A program made the translations under genes and the position numbers. Positions 1-5,810 of a stretch of DNA of 6,775 nucleotides are shown one piece after another. The DNA comes from Aliikangiella sp964411875 (lineage in GTDB: Bacteria; Pseudomonadota; Gammaproteobacteria; Enterobacterales; Kangiellaceae), in contig CAYPMT010000121.1 in NCBI GenBank assembly GCA_964411875.1, forward strand, positions 1 to 6,775. The letters are read 5' to 3'. Numbering within the stretch: position 1 is the first letter of the stretch; each line of letters begins with the position of its first letter. The notes under the pieces were generated by a model. It did not search any database. It was not told the DNA's origin and saw only the letters and a program-made list of their open reading frames with translations.

Positions 1-30
1 ATCCTTAAACAAGCTGACTTTAACAGCTGA

Positions 31-53
31 TTATATCGGTGTTACCGATATAA
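31..53. repeat. Perfect 10-bp inverted repeat, operator-like
   Basis: TTATATCGGT at 31-40 and its exact complement ACCGATATAA at 44-53 flank a 3-base centre GTT. No T-run follows on either strand, so it looks more like a binding site for a dimeric repressor than an intrinsic terminator. Length and compact symmetry resemble TetR- or GntR-type operators, but the regulator and the controlled gene are unknown. The symmetry is directly visible; the operator role is inference. Confidence 0.5.
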
Positions 54-133
54 CTTACCACTGTACTTTCTATAAAAATAATTTTTTTCATATAAATCAA
101 TGACCTACTGATATTTTTGAAAACTACAAGGGA

Positions 134-225
134 GATCTATATAGCAAACAAAATATAGATCACTAAAGCATTGCAAATAAAGCCAATAAATTCAATGCGT
201 TAAAAAACATATTGCCATATAGATC
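134..225. repeat. Three copies of a GATC-containing ATATAGATC motif
   Basis: GATCTATAT at 134-142 and ATATAGATC at 153-161 form a perfect 9-bp inverted repeat with a 10-base spacer. A third copy, matching the second over 10 bases (ATATAGATCA), lies at 217-226. Each copy contains GATC, the Dam methylation sequence. The arrangement could be a multi-site operator. Nothing in the window identifies the protein that would bind it. Confidence 0.4.
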
Positions 226-280
226 ATTATCAATCAAATTGAGCTACTTTTATAGGTCGTTAAAAACAAGAGAGTAAATT

Positions 281-382
281 ATGGATACAGCTAAAAAGCC
301 TAAGCTTTTGACATTAGTTATGCTTACGATTAATAGGGTTAATCTCTTACAAAAAACCTCCACTAAATCTCTAACGGTCTAA
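281..382 (+). CDS. Doubtful 33-residue ORF, possible remnant of a permease N-terminus
   Basis: An ATG at 281 preceded by AGAGAG-like purines (269-274) opens a 33-codon frame ending with TAA at 380-382. The product starts MDTAKKPKLLTLVMLTI. From memory this resembles the first residues of APC-family amino-acid permeases, which often begin with a short Lys-rich head followed by LxxLVMLxx. After about 17 residues the resemblance disappears and no membrane segments follow. It may be the stub of a deleted permease gene, a small leader peptide, or chance. The TTGACA promoter candidate lies inside it, which argues against a functional small protein. Confidence 0.2.
   Translation: MDTAKKPKLLTLVMLTINRVNLLQKTSTKSLTV
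308..336 (+). promoter_or_regulatory. Candidate sigma-70 promoter for the pseudopilin gene
   Basis: A consensus -35 box TTGACA (308-313) is followed after 17 bases by TAATAG (331-336), which matches only three of six positions of TATAAT. Transcription from here would give a leader of about 95 bases before the ATG at 438. The -35 box and spacing are good and the -10 is weak, so this is a plausible prediction only. Confidence 0.35.
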
Positions 383-426
383 AAGTTTTTTTGTTAATCT
401 CTTGCGTGAATTAAATAATAATAACC

Positions 427-431
427 AAGGA
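427..431 (+). promoter_or_regulatory. Shine-Dalgarno site that fixes the pseudopilin start
   Basis: AAGGA lies six bases before the ATG at 438. The alternative in-frame TTG at 402 has no comparable purine run ahead of it, so the ATG is chosen as the start. Confidence 0.65.
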
Positions 432-437
432 TTGGAT

Positions 438-1046
438 ATGAATGCTATCAATTGCAATATAAATAACCGTATTAAAAAAATAGATAAACCATACTCTCAT
501 CAGTCTGCTTTTACCTTAATTGAACTAATCATTACCCTTGCCATTATCGCTATTCTAGCCAATATTAGTTTCCCCTCCTTTAACAATTTAATTGATAGAA
601 CAAAAATAAGCGCTGAGGTTAATGCGTTAAGTGGTTTGTTAAGAAGCACACGTAATACCGCTATTAACCACTCTGAGAAAGTGACTATTTGTCCCAGTGG
701 TAATGGGCTTATATGCACAAAAGAATGGAGCCAGGGTTATATGGCTTTTATTGATTTTAATGGTGATCGTCAATTTAATCAGAATGATCAACTGCTGCAA
801 CAACATAAGATAGAAAATAAAAAAATTAGTTTACGCTGGCGAGCTTTTGGCATACGCAATTCTTTACAGTGGCATCAAACCGGTATTACTAATCACCAAA
901 ATGGTAGTTTTGAATATTGTTATGCTGATGAGCCAAAACTTGCTCGAGGTCTATTTATTACCAAAGCTGGCCGAGTCAGGCTTTCAAAAGATACCAATGG
1001 GGATGATATTCATGAAAATGCCAGAGGAGATAATATTGGGTGTTAA
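438..1046 (+). CDS. FimT/GspH-family minor type IV pseudopilin
   Basis: This is a 202-residue prepilin-like protein expected to be processed by the prepilin peptidase and inserted in the inner membrane, where minor pseudopilins prime type IV pilus or type II secretion pseudopilus assembly. The class III signature AFTLIEL spans residues 24-30, with Glu at mature position +5 (E29) and a hydrophobic helix to about residue 45. The leader is 24 residues with several Lys/Arg. The C-terminal part has FimT/GspH hallmarks: paired cysteines C85 and C93 followed by WSQGYMAFIDFNGD, then C161 and an AGRVR segment, ending in C202. C85-C93 and C161-C202 are plausible disulfides. Odd points are Ala instead of Gly before the cleavage site, a longer leader than type IVa pilins usually have, and no pilV/pilW/pilX/pilY1 neighbours. 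FimT, FimU and GspH cannot be told apart with confidence, so no symbol is given. Confidence 0.88.
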   Translation: MNAINCNINNRIKKIDKPYSHQSAFTLIELIITLAIIAILANISFPSFNNLIDRTKISAEVNALSGLLRSTRNTAINHSEKVTICPSGNGLICTKEWSQGYMAFIDFNGDRQFNQNDQLLQQHKIENKKISLRWRAFGIRNSLQWHQTGITNHQNGSFEYCYADEPKLARGLFITKAGRVRLSKDTNGDDIHENARGDNIGC

Positions 1047-2506
1047 GGCTGATAAACTTTAACTTGATAGCCTTTGCTAATTAATTCTTCAGCTTGTAAC
1101 TGGCTCATCACACCTTTATCACAATAAAGTAAATAAGATTGTTCTTTATCTAACTCTTGCGTCGCTTGCAATTTAAAAAATGGAATTACCATCACTTTAT
1201 TATTAGTCAAAAACAGCGGTGATATAATCGCTTCATCAGGGTGACGAATATCAATAACAATATCAGAAGCTTGTGGCAATTTAACAATTTCAACCTGCTC
1301 AATATTTTGTGTGGACTGATAAATTTCATCAACGTTTTCAACTTTTCGATCAGTAAAAGCTTGCTCTAAAACCGAAAAATCAAAATTAGATTCTTCCGCT
1401 TCAATTCGTCCTAATTTTGCTCGAGTAGTTGGCTTATCGGAAATCACGCCACAATATTCTGGCATTACCGCAGCAAAAGGCTCTGTGCCCGTTTCTCGCG
1501 ACAAGGCAATAATGCTTTGTTTATCCATGCTAATTAACGGTCTTAAGGTTAGCTGGTTAGTCGCCTGGTCAATAACCGAAAGATTAACCATGGTTTGACT
1601 GGAGACTTGGCCAACACACTCACCCGTCACTAAAGCTGGCGCATGAAACTCATTAGCAACTTGTTCAGCAACTCTTAACATCATACGTTTTAGTACAACG
1701 CCCATTTGACTGTGGTGAATAGTGTTAAGTATTTCTGATACTACGGCTTCAAACGGAATGCTAATAAAAAGCACTCGGTGAGATGCCGAGTATTTTTCCC
1801 ATAAATAATGAGCAACTTGCTTTACTCCAACTTCATGGGCCATGCCACCTAGGTTAAAAAAGCAGAAATGGGTGCGAATGCCCCGCTTTATCATTAAATA
1901 ACTGGCGACTGAAGAATCGTATCCACCAGAAATAAGGCTCACACAAGAGTCTTGCTGGCCGATTGGAAAGCCCCCTAATCCCCGAATACGTGATGCGACA
2001 ATATAAACTTCTTCCTGCTTAATCTCCAAATTCACCACAACATCCGGGTTTTTCAGTTTTACCCCGGCTGCTTGACTGTGTTGAAGTAGTGCTCCACCTA
2101 TCTGACGCTCGGCTTCAATCGAATTAAAAGTATGTCGACCGGTTCGTTTAACTCTGACACAAAAAGTCTTTCCAGCTAAGCCTTCTGAAAAATCTTTTAC
2201 TGCAATATCAATAACTTCTGAAAGGTTATTAAAGTTATATGTAACAACTTTTAAAATTAGATCAATGCCAGGTGTATTTTTAAGCTTTTCAATAACTTGG
2301 GATTCTAAATGCGGGTTTTCAGCATTTTGGATTCGCGCCTCATCACAAATAACCTCTATAGCATCCCATGAACTAACCACTTCAATTGTCTCATCAAGCG
2401 GCTTTAATAATTTACGCAAGTTCTTGGTTAATTGCGACGTAAAACGTTTACGCACAGGGCGGCTTTTAATAATAATTTCAGGAAAGAGTTTAAGAACAAA
2501 CTTCAT
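1043..2506 (-). CDS. thiI: tRNA 4-thiouridine synthase / thiamin sulfur carrier enzyme ThiI
   Basis: This 487-residue cytoplasmic enzyme adenylates and thiolates U8 of tRNA to 4-thiouridine, with sulfur relayed from IscS. In enterobacteria the rhodanese part also supports thiamin thiazole synthesis through ThiS. The N-terminal ferredoxin-like and THUMP domains cover about residues 1-165. The PP-loop ATPase motif SGGYDSS is at 193-199, in a context (CFFNLGG, VAHYLW, TGECVGQVSSQT) that closely follows E. coli ThiI as I recall it. MPEYCGV contains C352, equivalent to E. coli C344. The C-terminal rhodanese domain (about 405-487) carries the catalytic cysteine C462 in YCDKGVMSQLQA, equivalent to C456. 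Length and motifs are full. AGG at 2515-2517 lies eight bases before the ATG. The gene is convergent with the pseudopilin gene and their stops overlap. No thiamin or xseB-ispA-dxs genes are adjacent. Confidence 0.97.
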   Translation of the reverse strand: MKFVLKLFPEIIIKSRPVRKRFTSQLTKNLRKLLKPLDETIEVVSSWDAIEVICDEARIQNAENPHLESQVIEKLKNTPGIDLILKVVTYNFNNLSEVIDIAVKDFSEGLAGKTFCVRVKRTGRHTFNSIEAERQIGGALLQHSQAAGVKLKNPDVVVNLEIKQEEVYIVASRIRGLGGFPIGQQDSCVSLISGGYDSSVASYLMIKRGIRTHFCFFNLGGMAHEVGVKQVAHYLWEKYSASHRVLFISIPFEAVVSEILNTIHHSQMGVVLKRMMLRVAEQVANEFHAPALVTGECVGQVSSQTMVNLSVIDQATNQLTLRPLISMDKQSIIALSRETGTEPFAAVMPEYCGVISDKPTTRAKLGRIEAEESNFDFSVLEQAFTDRKVENVDEIYQSTQNIEQVEIVKLPQASDIVIDIRHPDEAIISPLFLTNNKVMVIPFFKLQATQELDKEQSYLLYCDKGVMSQLQAEELISKGYQVKVYQP

Positions 2507-2676
2507 GGTATTAACCTGTATAAAAAATCGAGCTCATTCTAATCCAATTTATTCTAAGTTGCGAGAAAATTATCTTTTTAAAACAGATAGATAGACAAAA
2601 TTATCTTTTATCTTCAAAAGTAAATAACCTGTTATTTTTAATAACTTTTTTAACTTTCAGACAAATTCAACGAAAA

Positions 2677-2724
2677 AACTTAAGTTAATCAGCTAAATTT
2701 AACAGCAAATACTTAACTTAAGTT
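2677..2724. repeat. 12-bp inverted repeat in the thiI/HD-GYP spacer
   Basis: AACTTAAGTTAA (2677-2688) and its exact complement TTAACTTAAGTT (2713-2724) are separated by 24 bases. Each arm contains the palindrome AACTTAAGTT, so the pair can also be read as two direct sites with 38-base periodicity. No T-run follows, which favours a paired protein-binding site over a terminator. The function is unknown. Confidence 0.4.
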
Positions 2725-2798
2725 ACTCTTTCAAAATCTAATCAAACCCGAATATCTCAAATAGTGTGACTCGGTTCAAGGATCTCAGTCGGTATTTA

Positions 2799-2818
2799 GC
2801 GTAAATTTAACATTACGC
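2799..2818. repeat. Short inverted repeat upstream of the HD-GYP gene
   Basis: GCGTAA and TTACGC flank the eight bases ATTTAACA, about 54 bases before the HD-GYP start codon. The position suits an operator or activator site. Six-base arms are short enough to occur by chance. Confidence 0.25.
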
Positions 2819-2858
2819 CAAAGGAATGATTTTATTCTCGGGATGGTTAGTAACAATT

Positions 2859-2862
2859 GAGG
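2859..2862 (+). promoter_or_regulatory. Shine-Dalgarno site that fixes the HD-GYP gene start
   Basis: GAGG sits nine bases before the ATG at 2872. An in-frame TTG at 2857 overlaps this site and has no good site of its own, so the ATG start is preferred. The product then begins MHLTTQEVSVENLEVGMYI, as is normal for DUF3391 proteins. Confidence 0.6.
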
Positions 2863-2871
2863 TACCCGGTA

Positions 2872-4185
2872 ATGCATCTTACTACACAAGAAGTCTCTGT
2901 CGAAAACCTAGAAGTCGGCATGTACATTTCAAAGCTCGATATTCCATGGGTTCAAACCCCATTCCCTTTACAAGGCTTTTTTATCACAAAACAGGAAGAG
3001 CTAAATTTATTAGCCCATTATTGTAACAACGTTTATGTTGATGTTTTCCGTAGTAAAGTAGATGTGACAATTAAATTAAAAACTACTACCGCCAAGACTA
3101 ATCAAACAAACAATAAAGAGCTTGATCGTAAAACACTTCAACTGATGAAAGAAAAAGCTCGATTCAAACCAAGTGTTGAGTCTTATGCTATTTCAAGCAA
3201 ACTGGCTAAAGAAGTGAAAACAGCTAAACTTATGTTTGACGAAGTTTCCGCCCAAATGGCCAACGTCTACCGCACTATGAATGACAATGGTTATGTTGAT
3301 GCAACTGAAGTACGTCAAGCTTCAACGAATATGGTTAAAAGTGTAATCAGTAATCCTGATGCTTTAGCTTGGTTATGTCGCCTCAATGAAGAACATCAAG
3401 ATTTACACCAGCAAGCTGTTCGTAGTGCAATATGGAGTATTATTTTTGGTCGTCATCTTGGTTTATCTAAACGCGATTTGCGTGACTTAGGTATTGCTTT
3501 ATTATTAGCGCCTATCGGTAAGTCAAAGCTACCTGAAGAATTACTTGTTGAGCAAAAAACAGAACAAGAGGCAACACTTTATCAAGAGCATGTTAGCCTA
3601 ACACTAGAAGAAACTCAGAAAATATTCTCGCCTAGCCATCAAGTTAACTATATTTTATCTGCTTATTGCGAGCGTAATGATGGTAGCGGTTATCCTAAAC
3701 AACTCGTTGGAAATCGTATTCCTTTTCTTTCGCGGGTAGCAGGCATTGCTGAGTACTATGAGCAATTAATTAATCCTTGCAACAAGAATGAAGCTTTAAC
3801 ACCTGTTGAAGCGACATCTCATTTATATAGTTTACGAGGCAGTCTATTTCAAAAAGAATTGGTTGAAGAGTTTATTCAAGCCATTGGAATTTATCCAACA
3901 GGTAGCCTTGTAGAGTTAAGTAACAACACTAAAGCTATTGTAATAGAGCAACCTCAAAATTCTCGTTTACGCCCTAAAGTAGCTATTTTTAAAAGTGATA
4001 TGGATATGGAAATCGATAAGCCTAAAGTGCTTAACTTAGCCGAAGCACCTAATGATGACTATGGCTTACCATTACAAATCAAGCGTAGTTTAAAAAGCAC
4101 CCGTCATGAAATCGATGCTCATGAATTACATGAAAAGCTTTTTGGTGGTAAACATTGGCTATCTTTCATTACTGAAAGAGTTTAA
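2872..4185 (+). CDS. DUF3391 and degenerate HD-GYP domain signalling protein
   Basis: This 437-residue protein has no signal peptide or membrane segment, so it is presumably cytoplasmic. The N-terminal DUF3391 domain (about 1-130) includes VENLEVGMYISKLDIPW and YVDVFRSK. A HD-GYP fold follows (about 165-330) with family context such as GRHLGLSKRDLRDLG, and the C-terminal GIYPTGSLVEL segment is typical of DUF3391/HD-GYP proteins. Active HD-GYP enzymes hydrolyse cyclic di-GMP with metal ligands in HDIGK and HHE motifs. Here HD is replaced by A213-P214 (LLAPIGK), the HHER motif reads YCER (265-268), and the later Asp of the usual VAxxD position is E294 (AGIAEYYEQL). H179, H240 and the GYP triplet (273-275) remain. 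Loss of phosphodiesterase activity is inferred; it may bind cyclic di-GMP or act through protein contacts. It stands alone, ending at the terminator at 4221-4250. Confidence 0.88.
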   Translation: MHLTTQEVSVENLEVGMYISKLDIPWVQTPFPLQGFFITKQEELNLLAHYCNNVYVDVFRSKVDVTIKLKTTTAKTNQTNNKELDRKTLQLMKEKARFKPSVESYAISSKLAKEVKTAKLMFDEVSAQMANVYRTMNDNGYVDATEVRQASTNMVKSVISNPDALAWLCRLNEEHQDLHQQAVRSAIWSIIFGRHLGLSKRDLRDLGIALLLAPIGKSKLPEELLVEQKTEQEATLYQEHVSLTLEETQKIFSPSHQVNYILSAYCERNDGSGYPKQLVGNRIPFLSRVAGIAEYYEQLINPCNKNEALTPVEATSHLYSLRGSLFQKELVEEFIQAIGIYPTGSLVELSNNTKAIVIEQPQNSRLRPKVAIFKSDMDMEIDKPKVLNLAEAPNDDYGLPLQIKRSLKSTRHEIDAHELHEKLFGGKHWLSFITERV

Positions 4186-4220
4186 AAAAAAACAGCACCA
4201 ATTATTAAATACCCCCCATA

Positions 4221-4250
4221 AAAAAAGCCTGGAATACTCCAGGCTTTTTT
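4221..4250. terminator. Bidirectional intrinsic terminator
   Basis: A perfect stem pairs AAAAAAGCCTGGA (4221-4233) with TCCAGGCTTTTTT (4238-4250) around the loop ATAC. The GC-rich core is flanked by six A on one side and six T on the other, so it can stop transcription from both the HD-GYP gene (+) and the dsbD-like gene (-). Both stop codons lie within about 45 bases. Confidence 0.92.
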
Positions 4251-4275
4251 GTTTTAAACGTTTTTTCCAAAAGTG

Positions 4276-5733
4276 TTAATTAAACATCTTATCAAGTGCT
4301 TCCATCATTTCATCAGCACCAAAGCTTTCTGGAAAAACATAGGGTTCAGCACCTTTAGTATAAAGCAGGTTAAGAGGAACACCTGGCCTTTCATACACTT
4401 CTAATATCTCAGAAATATCATCTCTAAACTCAGTGTTATCTCCAATCAAAGTAATAATACCCAACTCATGAAAGCGCTTAACAACCGCTTCTGAACCAAA
4501 TACACGCTTTTTATTAACTTTACAAATGACACACCAATCAGCAGTAAAATCAATATAAACAGGGCAACCTTTATCAACTAACTGCTTAACATAATCTTCA
4601 GACCAGTCTTCCCAAAAAATTTCACCACGCTGTTTGGCTGCTTCACGCTTTTCTTTAATTACCGGTGTCGAACAAGCTGAATTAGAGCCAACAAGACTCG
4701 CATTTTCTCTTAAAGCTTTATCAATAACTTTAGCTATTTCATCTTCTTTTTTCACCTTGGCTAAAGCAGCCTTATCATCTGCGCCTATAGCCCAATAAGC
4801 TAAACTTCCGGCAACAACCACTAAAGAAAATATTTTTGCTACCCATCTAACCGCTTCTGAGTTACCAGGCACACTCCAACGACCGTAAACCCAAGCAGCC
4901 AAACCTACAACAACCAAGGTATATAATAAATATTCAATATCGAGAGGCAAGAAACTAGCAGCTAAAACATAAAGCAGCCATACCGCTGCCAAGGCTAAAG
5001 GGAAACCCATCAACATTTTAAATGATTCCATCCAACGACCTGGTCGCGGCATATATTTTGCTAAACCAGGTACTGCAGCCAAAAGAACAAATGGAAAGGC
5101 TAAACCCAAACCTAACACACTGAAAACCAATATAACCACCCAGTTTGGTTGGGTCATAGTATAACCCAAGCTAGTTCCTAAAAATGGACCAACACAAGGT
5201 GCGCCCAAAACAGTTGCTAATAAACCTGAGAAGAATGAACCCGATAAACCGCTTTTATGGATAGCATCTCCACCCATGGTGGTTAATGAAGTGCCTAACT
5301 CAAATACACCAAATAAATTTAAAGCAAATAAAAATAATAAATAAATAAGAACCACTAAAACAACTGGCGACTGAAGCTGAAAACCGACACCAACCGCATC
5401 ACCACCTGCTCGAATAGCTAACATAATCGCTGTCAACACCCAGAATGATAATAATATACCCAAGGTATAAACAAGCGCATGTTTTATTGCCGCTGAACTG
5501 CCTTCTCCTGCATGCTGAACAAAGCCTAAAATTTTGATGGACAAAACAGGGAAAACACAAGGCATCAAATTAAGAATAATACCACCGATAAAAGCCAAAC
5601 CGACAACTCCGACTAATTTACCCATATCAACACCTGTGGCAGCGGCATCTTGAGCCGCTGACTCAGCAAACACTGAGCAGGATAATACTGAGCTTAATAA
5701 AACAGTACTCCAGAGCAACCAATTATTTTTCAT
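4276..5733 (-). CDS. DsbD/ScsB-type membrane disulfide reductase, beta and gamma domains
   Basis: This 485-residue inner-membrane protein should take electrons from cytoplasmic thioredoxin and deliver them to the periplasm. A Sec signal peptide (1-23, ending VFA) is followed by about eight membrane segments between residues 38 and 316. The two transport cysteines of the beta domain are C59 in NLMPCVFP and C180 in GAPCVGPFLG. After a Lys/Glu/Ala-rich linker (about 318-365, containing the extra cysteine C354), a periplasmic thioredoxin-like gamma domain carries C401-V-I-C404 in DFTADWCVICK. The N-terminal alpha domain of DsbD/ScsB is missing here but is encoded by the gene just upstream. GGAG at 5741-5744, seven bases before the ATG, and the intact signal peptide show that this is a true gene start and not a frameshift product. 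Substrates (DsbC/DsbG-like, cytochrome c maturation or stress defence) cannot be told. Confidence 0.93.
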   Translation of the reverse strand: MKNNWLLWSTVLLSSVLSCSVFAESAAQDAAATGVDMGKLVGVVGLAFIGGIILNLMPCVFPVLSIKILGFVQHAGEGSSAAIKHALVYTLGILLSFWVLTAIMLAIRAGGDAVGVGFQLQSPVVLVVLIYLLFLFALNLFGVFELGTSLTTMGGDAIHKSGLSGSFFSGLLATVLGAPCVGPFLGTSLGYTMTQPNWVVILVFSVLGLGLAFPFVLLAAVPGLAKYMPRPGRWMESFKMLMGFPLALAAVWLLYVLAASFLPLDIEYLLYTLVVVGLAAWVYGRWSVPGNSEAVRWVAKIFSLVVVAGSLAYWAIGADDKAALAKVKKEDEIAKVIDKALRENASLVGSNSACSTPVIKEKREAAKQRGEIFWEDWSEDYVKQLVDKGCPVYIDFTADWCVICKVNKKRVFGSEAVVKRFHELGIITLIGDNTEFRDDISEILEVYERPGVPLNLLYTKGAEPYVFPESFGADEMMEALDKMFN

Positions 5734-5740
5734 AAATCAA

Positions 5741-5744
5741 CTCC
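5741..5744 (-). promoter_or_regulatory. Shine-Dalgarno site of the beta-gamma reductase gene
   Basis: GGAG on the - strand lies seven bases from the start codon at 5731-5733. It shows that the membrane subunit is translated independently of the alpha-domain gene, whose stop codon is 77 bases upstream. Confidence 0.65.
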
Positions 5745-5810
5745 AATTAAATAACATCAAACCAAAATAAAACAGAAAGTAAGCTTCTATTCTATAAAAC
5801 AATTATACGT

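Larger units (their letters stand above)
1..437. other. Gene-poor leader region upstream of the pseudopilin gene
   Basis: No convincing full-length gene is present here. The region is very AT-rich and holds a 10-bp-arm palindrome (31-53), a repeated ATATAGATC motif (134-142 inverted, 153-161 and 217-225 direct), a repeated CGTTAAAAA (198-206 and 258-266), and an 11-bp direct repeat GTTAATCTCTT (338-348 and 393-403). It also holds a promoter-like TTGACA at 308-313 and one doubtful 33-codon ORF. The density of repeats suggests regulatory DNA or decayed sequence. The gene to the left of the window is not visible, so some elements may belong to it. Confidence 0.6.
2507..2871. other. Divergent intergenic region between thiI and the HD-GYP gene
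   Basis: This AT-rich spacer must hold the promoters of both flanking genes, but no -35/-10 pair is clear on either strand. It contains the 12-bp inverted repeat at 2677-2724 and a smaller one, GCGTAA (2799-2804) with TTACGC (2813-2818), just ahead of the HD-GYP gene. I see no tRNA, no small RNA with a terminator and no credible small gene. Confidence 0.6.

Noticed and set aside
351..391. A-run and T-run (AAAAAAC and GTTTTTT) as a terminator hairpin
   Set aside because: The arms are only A/T-rich 7-mers around a loop of more than 25 bases with no GC core, so a stable terminator stem is not expected.
402..437. TTG start for the pseudopilin giving 12 extra residues
   Set aside because: It has no ribosome-binding site, whereas the ATG at 438 has AAGGA at good spacing. 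The extra residues would lengthen an already long leader.
500..718. - strand frame within the pseudopilin gene
   Set aside because: It is antisense to the conserved pilin N-terminal helix, and its hydrophobicity only mirrors that helix.
847..1062. + strand 71-codon frame overlapping the pseudopilin 3' end
   Set aside because: It lies in an alternate frame of the FimT-like C-terminal domain and has no ribosome site. The pseudopilin frame carries the family motifs.
2265..2594. + strand frame over the 5' end of thiI
   Set aside because: It is the antisense shadow of well-conserved thiI codons and has no ribosome site or recognisable domain.
2857..2871. TTG start for the HD-GYP protein giving five extra residues
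   Set aside because: The TTG overlaps the GAGG that serves the ATG at 2872, and DUF3391 proteins normally begin close to that ATG.
2826..3026. 66-codon frame starting just before the HD-GYP gene
   Set aside because: Its AAGGA directly abuts the ATG with no spacing. Most of it overlaps the HD-GYP gene in another frame, and the product resembles nothing recognisable.
5802..5807. TATAAT on the - strand between the two Dsb genes as a separate promoter
   Set aside because: The -10 match is perfect but no reasonable -35 box lies 16-18 bases upstream, and such hexamers are frequent in AT-rich spacers.
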